Shown: one piece after another, positions 32,610-40,074 of the stretch
How positions within the stretch are numbered: position 1 is the stretch's first letter
How the letters are laid out: the number at the start of each line of letters is the position of its first letter
Virus record (IMG/VR): IMGVR_UViG_3300048930_000353
Span: 1-42,360 of that record
Length of the DNA: 42,360 nt
Origin: a virus
Reading direction: 5' to 3' (one strand)
Program-made: the position numbers and the translations under genes
The notes under the pieces: generated by a model
What the model saw: the letters and a program-made list of their open reading frames with translations, nothing else
The model's database searches: none
Told to the model about the DNA's origin: nothing

Positions 32610-34562
32610 GTGGCGTATGTTACGCCGGCCTTCGACGGCGCGGACTTCAATCTAAATCTCGGTCCGTATACCACGCCACCGGCATACGCGTCGGACTTCG
32701 ATCTTGCCGATTTCATAAGTGAGATCGTCTACCAGCCAATCCCGGGTGTCATCGTCACTGTGGGGGCGATCTGGCGTGCCGCCGCAAAAAAAGGTGACCG
32801 CGCTTTTGTTGCTCCATTTCAGACGGCTTCGCGGCATCACGCTGATGTGGCAATCAATGCCTCACAGGCTGGGCAAAAAAACGATGTCGATCTCGGCGTG
32901 TCATTCGCGCGATCAGACACGCGCGATCGCATTGTGGGTGCACCCTGGGAACTGGGCAGGCCAAAAGAAAACCGTTTCGAAGCACCGTTCAAGCGCGCTG
33001 GTGTGCGCGACATTGCGCGGATGGCATCGCTGTGGCAAGTGGCCGGCGTGCTGTTGGATGAAGCGTTTGCATCGCCCTATTTGGCGAGAACGCCAGTCAA
33101 GGACCTGCTTGTCACAGAGAGCTGGTATTCGAGTGAGCTTCACGCACGGCTCTGGCGTCGTCGTGAAAACCTGCCGGCCGCACTGGCGATATCCCAGCAG
33201 GGGATCGCGCATATTGATTTGGTGGTGCGGTCAGATCTGCGCCTACGTGGGCACATTGAGCTCGCGCCGGCGTTTGAAAACAACCCGATACAGCCAAAAG
33301 ACAGCGCCTGGCACTTCCGCCACAACGCCGGATCAACCAGGGACGTGCGCCCCAGAGTCCCCTGGGGTGCCGGCCGGCCGGTAGATATCACGCGTGCTGT
33401 TGACTATCCGGTTGAGCCCGGCCCGATCGACGACGGCGGCATGGGCCCGGACGAAAACACTTTTACCATTCCGACTTTGAGGTTTTATATCGTGGCCAAC
33501 AGCGCGCAGATCGTCCGCGTCTCGGACGGGCGAAACATCCCGGCCAATGCCGTGCAACTGTCGATCAGCGTCGATTCGTATTCCTGGTCCATGAGTGCCA
33601 CCGTGGCCGGCCGTGATGCGATCGCGCTTCTGGAAGGCACGGACGCTGCACCGACTGAGGTCGACGTGATTATCAATGATGTGTCCTGGCGCGTCCTGAT
33701 TGACGGCTGGCGCGTCTCGCAGGCCTGGAGCCGTCACAGTGTCACCGTGCGCGGGCGCTCGCGTGCAGCGTATCTGGCGGCGCCCTACGCATTGCCGCGC
33801 GATTACGTTGAGGGGTCGACGCTGCTCGCGCAGCAGCTCGCCGAACAGGAGCTGCCCGAGGGCTGGAGCCTGGCGTGGGATATCGAGGATTGGACGGTGG
33901 ACGCCGGCGCATGGAAGTACGCGGGGCTCGCGCCGATCGATGCGATTGCGCGGATCGCGAAGGCGGGCGGCGGGTACGTGTACGCGGATCGCAACGACGA
34001 CACCATCCACGTCAAGCCGCTGTATTCCTCCGCCCCCTGGGAGTGGAAAGAGCAGCCGCCCGACATCCTGCTTCCCCGCGCAGTGATCGTGCAGCGTGAC
34101 AGCCAGCATCGCCCGGGCATCGGCGTAAACGCTGTGTACGTGCACGGCGCAGAGCCTGGCGGCATCCTCGCGAAAGTGCTGCGCACGGGCACTGCCGGCA
34201 ACGTCTTGGCGCAAACCATTGTGGATCCGCTGATAACCGATACGATCCCTGCGCGCTGGCGTGGGATCGCGGCGATCGCAGAAACACGCAGGCAGGCGGA
34301 GGAGGTGTACGAGTTGCCCCTGTCGGAGAGCCTCGCCGGGTTGATCGAGCCCGGCGCGCTGGTCGCTACCGGCGACGAATACAGCGGCGACTTTTTCATT
34401 GCCTGGCGCGGCATGGTGCGCGGGGTGAGTGTGTCAGCGCGCGCGACCAGGGCGAACAACGGCGGTGTCGCACTGTCGGTGCGGCAGCAGATCACAATCG
34501 AGCGGCACTTCGAGGATGGCGAGGATGGTGAAGTTATCGTTGACGGCGGAGGCGATGAGTAG
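32610..34562 (+). CDS. Tail hub/baseplate-like protein, 650 aa
   Basis: The start is GTG 32610. The N-terminal 280 residues are of unknown fold. The C-terminal 370 (from TLRFYIVANSAQIVRVSDGR) look like phage hub proteins, with domains reminiscent of the gp27/gpD-like tail-hub fold: VSWRVLIDGWRVSQAWSRHS, then LLAQQLAEQELPEG and GGYVYADRNDDTIHVKPLYS. Such proteins form the ring at the tail tip. Assignment is by position and sequence style. Confidence 0.7.
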   Translation: MAYVTPAFDGADFNLNLGPYTTPPAYASDFDLADFISEIVYQPIPGVIVTVGAIWRAAAKKGDRAFVAPFQTASRHHADVAINASQAGQKNDVDLGVSFARSDTRDRIVGAPWELGRPKENRFEAPFKRAGVRDIARMASLWQVAGVLLDEAFASPYLARTPVKDLLVTESWYSSELHARLWRRRENLPAALAISQQGIAHIDLVVRSDLRLRGHIELAPAFENNPIQPKDSAWHFRHNAGSTRDVRPRVPWGAGRPVDITRAVDYPVEPGPIDDGGMGPDENTFTIPTLRFYIVANSAQIVRVSDGRNIPANAVQLSISVDSYSWSMSATVAGRDAIALLEGTDAAPTEVDVIINDVSWRVLIDGWRVSQAWSRHSVTVRGRSRAAYLAAPYALPRDYVEGSTLLAQQLAEQELPEGWSLAWDIEDWTVDAGAWKYAGLAPIDAIARIAKAGGGYVYADRNDDTIHVKPLYSSAPWEWKEQPPDILLPRAVIVQRDSQHRPGIGVNAVYVHGAEPGGILAKVLRTGTAGNVLAQTIVDPLITDTIPARWRGIAAIAETRRQAEEVYELPLSESLAGLIEPGALVATGDEYSGDFFIAWRGMVRGVSVSARATRANNGGVALSVRQQITIERHFEDGEDGEVIVDGGGDE

Positions 34563-36178
34563 TGGCAAAGGTTGTTAGTTACCGCTTTCGCATACGCCGA
34601 CGCACTGCCGCGAGCTGGCAGTCGCTGAATGAAGTGCTCCTGAATTCGGAGTTCGGTCGCGAGACAGACACCAAGCGCCTGAAGATCGGCGACGGCGAAA
34701 CCCCGTGGAATGATCTGGAGTACTACCGAGGTGGTGCACACATCATCACTGTCGGTGGTGATGAGGTGCCGGTCCGGCAAAAGCTCGATTTCAGTGCGTC
34801 CGATTTTGCCATTGTCGATAACAGCGATGATGACGCTGCGGAGCTTGCTCTCTCCGAGGAAGTGATAGCGCTGCTGTTGTTGGCGGGATCTGCATCGCAG
34901 CCAGGACACGGACACTCTTCTTCCGCCATTTCGGATTTCGCCAGCGCCGTGAGTGCTCATACCGACGTCACCGCAAACACGGCCGCGCGACACGCTGCCG
35001 TTACGGTAGTCGATTCCGCCGAGATTAATCTCACGCTCAACGGGCAGGAAATTACTGCTGTTCTGGTCGCCAATTCGATTGATGAGAGCAAGCTGGATGC
35101 CTCTGTAAATGCGTCGCTTGATCTGGCCGATTCAGCGTCACAGCCCGGGCACACGCATGCGTATCTCGCGAATGTCGTGGAGGACACGACGCCGGAACTG
35201 GGCGGCAACCTGGACGCGCTGCGCAAAACTATCGGCAACGTACTGAACCTCATCATCACCGGTAAGGCCACGGACTACAATGCGGCGGGCGACTTCGTCC
35301 CGTTCATCGGTTTAACCGCCAGCAGGACCTGGGACTACCAGAACGTCGCAGCAATCCCGCCGTTTTTTCCCGCCGGTTTGCAGTTCCCTGCAGTGGCTGA
35401 ATACTCAGGTACGCAAACGATCAAGAAAAGTATGTTTGTGCTAGGTGGGGGGTTCCTCTTCTGGTCCAAGCCCACGATCAAAAATGACCCTACCGTATCC
35501 GGTTTGACAATATCTGGAGTCGCTGCACTGGTGAATCAGCCCATCTATCAGGCGGACACCGGGGCGGCCTCCGCCGTGGGGTTATTTGCAGATGTGTTCG
35601 GTAACCCGGTGTTCAACCGCATCAATAGCGGCACAATGTCAGCAGGCGGCGCGACCTATCGCACCATCAGTTCTGGCATGACGGTGGACACTGGGGTATC
35701 CGGGTTCGATGCGCGCTATGGGTTGTTTTTCGCGGATACTGGGGGTGGGGGGTCCATCACCAACACAGCCGCAGTGGCTGTTGATAACCTGGTCAAGGCA
35801 ACCAATAACTCTGATATTTTGTTGGGCACCACCACCGTCCCGGCGGGCTCACACTCGGTCTATCAGTCGCACGAAAAACAAAATCGCTGGAACGGATCTC
35901 AGCGCTGGAAAATTCGCACGATCACTGGCGCACGCACGCTGGACGGCACGGATCACGTTATCAAGTACACCGGGGGTAGTGCTGCGAATATCACGCTACC
36001 CGCTGCGAATACATGTCCTGGCCGGGAATACAAAATCAAGTCTCTCGGCGCCGGCGTGCCCACAGTAGTGCGCGCCGGTGGGGACACATTGGACTTGGTC
36101 GCGGCCAACCACGCATTGGCGGCGGGCGAGATGTACACAATAACCTCAGATGGTGGCACGGATTGGGTGGTCGGATGA
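34562..36178 (+). CDS. Tail fibre / receptor-binding protein
   Basis: The 538-residue protein starts at GTG 34562, overlapping the hub stop. The N-terminus (RRRTAASWQSLNEVLLNSEF, then RLKIGDGETPWNDLEYY) is the tropism-determinant-type attachment domain of many fibres. Two PGHxH motifs (SQPGHGHS near residue 114 and SQPGHTHA near 199) could be HxH metal sites of a trimeric shaft. A Gly/Ser-rich tip follows, and a C-terminal module (ITLPAANTCPGREYKIKSLG) resembles common fibre ends. Confidence 0.85.
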   Translation: MAKVVSYRFRIRRRTAASWQSLNEVLLNSEFGRETDTKRLKIGDGETPWNDLEYYRGGAHIITVGGDEVPVRQKLDFSASDFAIVDNSDDDAAELALSEEVIALLLLAGSASQPGHGHSSSAISDFASAVSAHTDVTANTAARHAAVTVVDSAEINLTLNGQEITAVLVANSIDESKLDASVNASLDLADSASQPGHTHAYLANVVEDTTPELGGNLDALRKTIGNVLNLIITGKATDYNAAGDFVPFIGLTASRTWDYQNVAAIPPFFPAGLQFPAVAEYSGTQTIKKSMFVLGGGFLFWSKPTIKNDPTVSGLTISGVAALVNQPIYQADTGAASAVGLFADVFGNPVFNRINSGTMSAGGATYRTISSGMTVDTGVSGFDARYGLFFADTGGGGSITNTAAVAVDNLVKATNNSDILLGTTTVPAGSHSVYQSHEKQNRWNGSQRWKIRTITGARTLDGTDHVIKYTGGSAANITLPAANTCPGREYKIKSLGAGVPTVVRAGGDTLDLVAANHALAAGEMYTITSDGGTDWVVG

Positions 36179-36729
36179 TGAAACTGGAACAGGATATGGC
36201 AGCTGTCGGGGCGGAACTACAGGCGTTCCACGACAAAACAGGGACCTCAATCGAGGCAGGGATTTACATCTCCGACGGTGAGGCCATTTACCGGGTGTGG
36301 ATCGCAACGGAAGAAGATATTCGCCACGAGTTTACTACGGCTCAGGTCTTGGTCGACTGGATGCGCGATGTGAATGCTGACATCGACCCGTTCGGATCTG
36401 CGATGGCCCGCAAACGGCTGGAAACCTTAAGGGTGGAACAAATCCGGCGCGATGCTGAAGTTGCTGCGCTGGAGATCCAGATTGGCGAGATGCCCGAGAC
36501 ACAGGTCGTTAAGAACGCACAGGCAGAAGCGCAGGCGATCATCGCCGCGGCCGCAGCCAACAAGGCGTTCCTCGAAAAGGCGTGCGCCAAGATCGAGGAG
36601 GAGGCCGCCCGAGTCAGCAAAGAGGCATCGGATGCGCTGGCTGCTGCAAAACCGGAAGAGCTGGCAAAGATGGCTGAGCTGCAGCGCGCGGCAGCAGAAG
36701 GCGTGGATCCGCAGGAAGGCAAGGGCTAA
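36175..36729 (+). CDS. Fibre-associated helical protein, 184 aa
   Basis: ATG 36175 overlaps the fibre stop; ATG 36178 immediately after is equally possible. The N-terminal 75 residues are alpha/beta (TSIEAGIYISDGEAIYRVWI). The C-terminal 100 are Ala/Glu-rich helix (AQAEAQAIIAAAAANKAFLE), a likely coiled coil. Position suggests a fibre assembly factor or minor structural protein; not proven. Confidence 0.75.
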   Translation: MMKLEQDMAAVGAELQAFHDKTGTSIEAGIYISDGEAIYRVWIATEEDIRHEFTTAQVLVDWMRDVNADIDPFGSAMARKRLETLRVEQIRRDAEVAALEIQIGEMPETQVVKNAQAEAQAIIAAAAANKAFLEKACAKIEEEAARVSKEASDALAAAKPEELAKMAELQRAAAEGVDPQEGKG

Positions 36730-36733
36730 CACA

Positions 36734-36961
36734 ATGGCGAATCCCTGGCAAAGACTCTTGGGCCTGGTGCCCACAGACGCAATGCAGATCGGCACGGTTG
36801 TGACCGTCGGTACCGACGGCACCAGCCTGGTAGAGCTGATCGGTGGCGGCATCATCACGGCGACGGGTGATGCCTATGCGGAATCGTCTCGTGTTTTTGT
36901 GCGGGGATCTGCAATCGTGTCGGCCGCGCCGGAGCTCACGCCGGTAGATATCGAGGTATAA
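36734..36961 (+). CDS. Small conserved-type tail protein, 75 aa
   Basis: ATG 36734 opens MANPWQRLLGLVPTDAMQIG. The protein is beta-rich (VVTVGTDGTSLVELIGGG, then VFVRGSAIVSAAPELTPV), a small barrel-like layout seen in many phages after the fibre genes. It probably decorates the tail or fibre; function unknown. Confidence 0.8.
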   Translation: MANPWQRLLGLVPTDAMQIGTVVTVGTDGTSLVELIGGGIITATGDAYAESSRVFVRGSAIVSAAPELTPVDIEV

Positions 36962-37026
36962 CAGAGCGGTTCCGCTACGCCGGCCAGCAGCGCCGGCGTG
37001 CGGCCGCATAATCGCAAGGGGGTAAT

Positions 37027-37548
37027 ATGGACTGGAAGGGTGTAGGTGACTGGATCAAGGGTAACGCCGGTACCGGCGCCGTGTTGGTCGGCTCGTTGCT
37101 GACCGGGAACGTGCCTGGCGCGATCGCGGCCGGTGTGTCGCTGGTCAGTAGTGCGACGGGCACGGATGACCCGGGCAAAGCGCTACAGCAGCTGCAGGCA
37201 GATCCCGCCACACTGGTCCGGCTGCAGGAGCTCGCCTTGCAGAATGATGCCAGCATCCGCGCGCACATCGAGGCGATGACGCGCGCCGATCTGGAGGATG
37301 CGCAGGCACAGCACCACGAGACGCAGGAGACGATCCGCGCCGGGGATAGGGCGGAGGACCCGTTTGTCCGTCGCACGCGACCAGCGCAAAGCTGGGCGAG
37401 CCTGGCGGCGGCAATCTACTATGCCTTAAGCACGGCCGATCCCAGTATTGAGGTGCTGATTGTCCTGCTGACGTTGCCCTGGGCGTATGCCGGACTACGG
37501 CAGATCGGCAAGGGTATCGAATCAATGACTCGTGTAAAAACGGTGTGA
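37027..37548 (+). CDS. Holin of the GTA 3-TM type
   Basis: In this 173-residue protein, residues about 13-42 are hydrophobic (TGAVLVGSLLTGNVPGAIAA). A helical acidic middle follows, then DPFVRRTRPAQSWASLAAAI and IVLLTLPWAYAGLRQIGKGI form the C-terminal membrane hairpin. This matches the three-span holin family used by gene-transfer agents and many prophages. It would release the M23 endolysin encoded far upstream. GGGG precedes the ATG. Confidence 0.8.
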   Translation: MDWKGVGDWIKGNAGTGAVLVGSLLTGNVPGAIAAGVSLVSSATGTDDPGKALQQLQADPATLVRLQELALQNDASIRAHIEAMTRADLEDAQAQHHETQETIRAGDRAEDPFVRRTRPAQSWASLAAAIYYALSTADPSIEVLIVLLTLPWAYAGLRQIGKGIESMTRVKTV

Positions 37549-37712
37549 CCGATGCCGAGCGCGAGGCTTTTGTGGTCGACGCGATAGCCCGATACCTTCG
37601 ACAAGAGGAAGCGCAGACTCTCGCGCTTGAGAGCATCAACCGGAACCTGTTTCTAATCCGTGTTTTCCTGAGGGGCGAGGCCGACGCGGTGGAGGAGCAG
37701 AAGGACCTGTGA
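37545..37712 (+). CDS. Small acidic helical protein, 55 aa
   Basis: GTG 37545 overlaps the holin stop (GTGTGA), implying coupling. The peptide (TDAEREAFVVDAIARYLRQE, then LALESINRNLFLIRVFLRGE) is a helical, charged protein with no membrane span. It is the last gene of the late operon. Holin-adjacent small proteins often aid lysis, but no function is assigned. Confidence 0.65.
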   Translation: MTDAEREAFVVDAIARYLRQEEAQTLALESINRNLFLIRVFLRGEADAVEEQKDL

Positions 37713-37852
37713 ATCTCAGGGATGGAATATTCTAGCCCTCTCTCCCAAACGCACTCGGGCGGGCCGCTACCCGGTTGCTATAGGAGTGCGCTCCAGCAGT
37801 CGGATACCGAGCACGTAGTATAGAGGAATATCGGTCCCAGGGTCAGTCTGTA
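37713..37852. other. Noncoding gap between convergent late operon and SRAP gene
   Basis: No gene is visible. CGCACTC (37750-37756) and GAGTGCG (37784-37790) form an inverted repeat with a GC-rich interior. It may help end the convergent transcripts, though no T tract follows. Confidence 0.4.
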
Positions 37853-38425
37853 CTAGCTCCGGCTAATAACAATAGTGTCCTCTCCATTTGCAGCCAGGAG
37901 AGCGCCCAGGTCGGAGACTGGCCCGTTCAGCCAGAGGGCTACATCGTCCGGATCCACGAGTAGTGGCGTCCTGCTATGGATTTCTGCACAACGCGCCGCA
38001 GGGTTTGTGGTGAGCGTCACGAGTTTGGCCTCGGTAGGATCGCCAAACCAGATCCCGGCCATCAGAAAGGGAATTCCGTCTACGTGAGTGAACGAATATT
38101 TCTGCTTTTTCTGGCCGCCTTCGCTGCGCCACTCATACCAGCCTGTACAGGGAACAATGCAACGCTGCGTCTCGAAAGTCTTTTTGAAGGTGGGCTTCAT
38201 GGAAACCGTTTCGGCCTGCGCATTTATTAGCAACTTCTTGGACCACGTGGGTTTAATGCCCCAGGTAGTGGATAGCTGCTTTGGTTCCCATTCGAGGGCG
38301 GCGATCGTATCCACAGTCTGAGTCGGCCGCAGGTCCGTATTGGTCTGCGTCGTAAACTCGATCCCCATGTATTCCATTAACCACTGCGTCACCGGGGCGT
38401 CGATGACATTCATTCGGCCGCACAT
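37853..38425 (-). CDS. SRAP/HMCES-type DNA-protein crosslink protein (YedK-like)
   Basis: This 190-residue protein has the full SRAP signature. The catalytic C2 directly follows Met1 in MCGRMNV, and N68 (LLINAQAET), E98 (CTGWYEWR) and H150 (AEIHSRTPLL) match the active-site residues of YedK/HMCES. These enzymes covalently cap abasic sites in single-stranded DNA. In a phage the gene may protect replicating DNA or counter glycosylase-type defences (inference). ATG 38425 overlaps the upstream stop (TAATG). Confidence 0.92.
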   Translation of the reverse strand: MCGRMNVIDAPVTQWLMEYMGIEFTTQTNTDLRPTQTVDTIAALEWEPKQLSTTWGIKPTWSKKLLINAQAETVSMKPTFKKTFETQRCIVPCTGWYEWRSEGGQKKQKYSFTHVDGIPFLMAGIWFGDPTEAKLVTLTTNPAARCAEIHSRTPLLVDPDDVALWLNGPVSDLGALLAANGEDTIVISRS

Positions 38426-38595
38426 TACACCTCAATCCCCCGCGACAGCGGCACGACGACTGTCTGCCCTACCTGGCTGTAGCCAATTGCGAAGCCTGTC
38501 ACTGCACCAATTAGGATGCCGACTGCGAGGCCGAACCAATACGACTGGCGGGAGACTTTGCGCATTGCGTCCCTGATGATTATTTCGTTTGTCAT
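38425..38595 (-). CDS. 56-residue single-span membrane protein coupled to SRAP
   Basis: ATG 38595 is preceded by GGTGG, and its TAA overlaps the SRAP ATG. The peptide begins MTNEIIIRDAMRKVSRQSYW and then has a strong membrane helix (FGLAVGILIGAVTGFAIGYS, residues 21-40) and a short tail. The overlap shows it is translated with the SRAP gene. Function unknown; a link between abasic-site repair and the membrane is only a suggestion. Confidence 0.7.
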   Translation of the reverse strand: MTNEIIIRDAMRKVSRQSYWFGLAVGILIGAVTGFAIGYSQVGQTVVVPLSRGIEV

Positions 38596-38737
38596 GGCGC
38601 CACCGGCCTTCTATATCGCGATGCACTTAGTCTAGTCCAGGTATATGTAGGTCCCTGTTTAAAGTCCAGAGCGGAGCGCTATTTGTAGATAGCGGCGCAT
38701 TATTATAAAAAATGTCGGGAATTTTTACGGGCGCCGC

Positions 38738-38767
38738 TTGACACAATTACAAGAGAAACCGTAGATT
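38738..38767 (+). promoter_or_regulatory. Candidate rightward promoter of the accessory genes
   Basis: A perfect -35 TTGACA (38738-38743) is followed after 18 bases by TAGATT (38762-38767). The AT-rich surroundings and the independent terminator downstream suggest the accessory genes are expressed apart from the late operon. Confidence 0.5.
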
Positions 38768-38935
38768 GTTGATTTATATAAGAAGATTATATCTAGCATG
38801 ATTATTGCTAGTGTTTATACATACTTGGCATGATTCCGGTCATTTGTTACGTTGTAGCCCCGGAAAGTAACGCTTCAATCGCTTGCGAAGCACGATGCCA
38901 ATCTTTAGAATGCGCCGCCCGACGTGGCGTAATGG

Positions 38936-38953
38936 CTAAACAAGGCTGTTTAG
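38936..38953 (+). promoter_or_regulatory. Hairpin directly before the ribosome-binding site
   Basis: CTAAAC (38936-38941) and GTTTAG (38948-38953) form a stem ending one base before AAGGAG. It could be an operator or an RNA element controlling translation of the next gene. Confidence 0.4.
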
Positions 38954-38965
38954 AAGGAGCTACAA

Positions 38966-39175
38966 GTGAGTGTGAACGATCCTACACCCGAAATATTTGA
39001 TAACCTAATTGACGCGGATTCAGGAGAGTCTCTTGGCCACCGTGAGCCCGCGCCTGCGCCTGGATTTCGTACAGCAAATGCGCCTTGCACCATTCGTAGT
39101 TTGACGCCTGATCAAATCGCTCAGCGCGCTCGCAATTTTGGTATGAGGTTCAGAGAAGCTACACTTCAAGAATAA
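38966..39175 (+). CDS. Accessory protein, 69 aa, unknown
   Basis: The start is GTG 38966 with AAGGAG at good spacing. The N-terminal half is acidic and Pro-rich (PEIFDNLIDADSGESLGHRE); the C-terminal third is a probable basic helix (LTPDQIAQRARNFGMRFREA). It has its own promoter-like sequence and is followed by a strong terminator, the hallmark of a moron gene expressed from the prophage. No family is recognised. Confidence 0.7.
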   Translation: MSVNDPTPEIFDNLIDADSGESLGHREPAPAPGFRTANAPCTIRSLTPDQIAQRARNFGMRFREATLQE

Positions 39176-39200
39176 CCGTTACTAATCGAATGAAATATGA

Positions 39201-39225
39201 GGGCGCGAAAGCGCCCTTCTTTATT
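39201..39225 (+). terminator. Terminator after the 69-residue accessory gene
   Basis: GGGCGC (39201-39206), the tetraloop GAAA and GCGCCC (39211-39216) are followed by a T-rich tail (TTCTTTATT). The tight GAAA tetraloop makes this a strong rho-independent terminator. Confidence 0.85.
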
Positions 39226-39250
39226 GTTGAATGCAACGCGGGGCGCAAGG

Positions 39251-39862
39251 ATGATTTACAGCGGAGACTGGGCTGCCGACTATAACAATATCGCGAGGCA
39301 TATCAATTCCAGCACAAAGGCGATTGGTGTTCGGAATGTTCAAGTTGGGTCTAATTTGCTCCGTGCAGTCTGCCTTGGTATGTACCAGGACTTTCCGCAA
39401 TCAGACGGGCACGCTAATGCAAGTGCATTTAAAAAAGTGGGGGCATTTGTTGCGCATTTTATGCACCATCGCCCTATTAAATCGTCCGCCCCTGGGTATC
39501 AGGTTGGAGGAATAGAGTCCCCTGACCTTAATGCGGTAATTGCTATCGATATCGCGATAATTTCGTTAGAACACAGCACCATCCACCAAAAAGGCGGGGC
39601 AATCACAACCGTTTCACAGCCCCTATACCTTTCAGATCATTCCTACGCAGATTTAATCGATGCGCTAAGTCTCGGTTGTGAGGAACCGAAACATTCATAC
39701 CATATGCTTGCAGTATATTTCGAACAGCTCGTTTATAAGACCAATCGACATTGCGAGTATAGCGCTCAAAACGGCGGGGGCGGCGACCCATCGAAGCCGA
39801 GGGTGTACCAAGCGCCGGTACCGTATTCCGTGACTGACGGGGATGAATTAGGGGGGCTCTAG
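39251..39862 (+). CDS. Accessory protein, about 203 aa, unknown
   Basis: The likely start is ATG 39251, because the upstream in-frame ATG (39197) overlaps the preceding terminator; the ribosome-binding site is weak. The protein has a mixed alpha/beta core (AVIAIDIAIISLEHSTIHQK around residues 96-115) and a Gly/Pro-rich tail ending in GGGGDPSKPRVYQAPVPYSV. No domain is recognised. Codon use appears less GC-biased than in the late genes. Lying between a terminator and attP, it is a candidate lysogenic-conversion gene. Confidence 0.6.
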   Translation: MIYSGDWAADYNNIARHINSSTKAIGVRNVQVGSNLLRAVCLGMYQDFPQSDGHANASAFKKVGAFVAHFMHHRPIKSSAPGYQVGGIESPDLNAVIAIDIAIISLEHSTIHQKGGAITTVSQPLYLSDHSYADLIDALSLGCEEPKHSYHMLAVYFEQLVYKTNRHCEYSAQNGGGGDPSKPRVYQAPVPYSVTDGDELGGL

Positions 39863-40043
39863 TATCTTGTTTTGCGGTCGATTGCAAAATCACCCATTTG
39901 TCCAACAGCTACCTAATGCTGACTAGCGTGAGTTGTCGGTATTTTTGTCGGTTCTATGCCGTTCTGTGTCATTGTCTGGCAAATTGGTAATTGTAAGTTG
40001 TTGATTTAATTGGACACAGGGCGACATAGGAAGGCGGGTGGCA
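39863..40043. other. Noncoding attP left arm
   Basis: No gene is visible. It contains the duplicated TTGTCGGT sequence at 39933-39952 and AT-rich stretches, the kind of sequence expected for integrase and host-factor binding. Confidence 0.55.
39933..39952. repeat. Putative integrase arm-type site, left
   Basis: Two TTGTCGGT units form TTGTCGGTATTTTTGTCGGT. A nearly identical pair, one T shorter, lies on the other side of the core at 40104-40122. Confidence 0.55.
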
Positions 40044-40068
40044 GGTTCGAGTCCCGTCCGCTCCGCCA
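40044..40068 (+). other. attP core matching the 3' end of tRNA-Asp
   Basis: Twenty-five bases from GGTTCGAGTCCCGTC to CTCCGCCA match the T-loop, acceptor 3' strand and CCA of gammaproteobacterial tRNA-Asp. No 5' tRNA body precedes it, so it is a phage-borne copy that restores the tRNA after integration. It lies six bases from the int stop codon. Confidence 0.85.
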
Positions 40069-40074
40069 TAATTA

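Larger units (their letters stand above)
38596..38965. other. AT-rich intergenic regulatory region of the accessory island
   Basis: No gene is seen. The region is clearly richer in A and T than the late operon. It holds a rightward promoter-like sequence (38738-38767), several short inverted repeats such as CTAGC/GCTAG (38793-38797 / 38807-38811) and a hairpin next to the ribosome-binding site of the 69-residue gene. Confidence 0.6.

Noticed and set aside
33803-34993. 396-codon minus-strand frame opposite the hub and fibre genes
   Set aside because: Shadow of well-supported plus-strand tail genes.
38660-38690. LexA box upstream of the SRAP unit
   Set aside because: CTG and CAG arms near the sequence CTGTTTAAAGTCCAG have the wrong spacing (9 rather than 10 bases).
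39197-39250. Upstream start (39197) for the 203-residue accessory gene
   Set aside because: It would place the first codons inside a strong terminator hairpin; ATG 39251 is preferred, though its ribosome-binding site is weak.
40021-40074. Complete tRNA-Asp gene
   Set aside because: Only the T-loop and acceptor 3' strand are present; the 5' half and anticodon arm are missing, so it is an attP copy.
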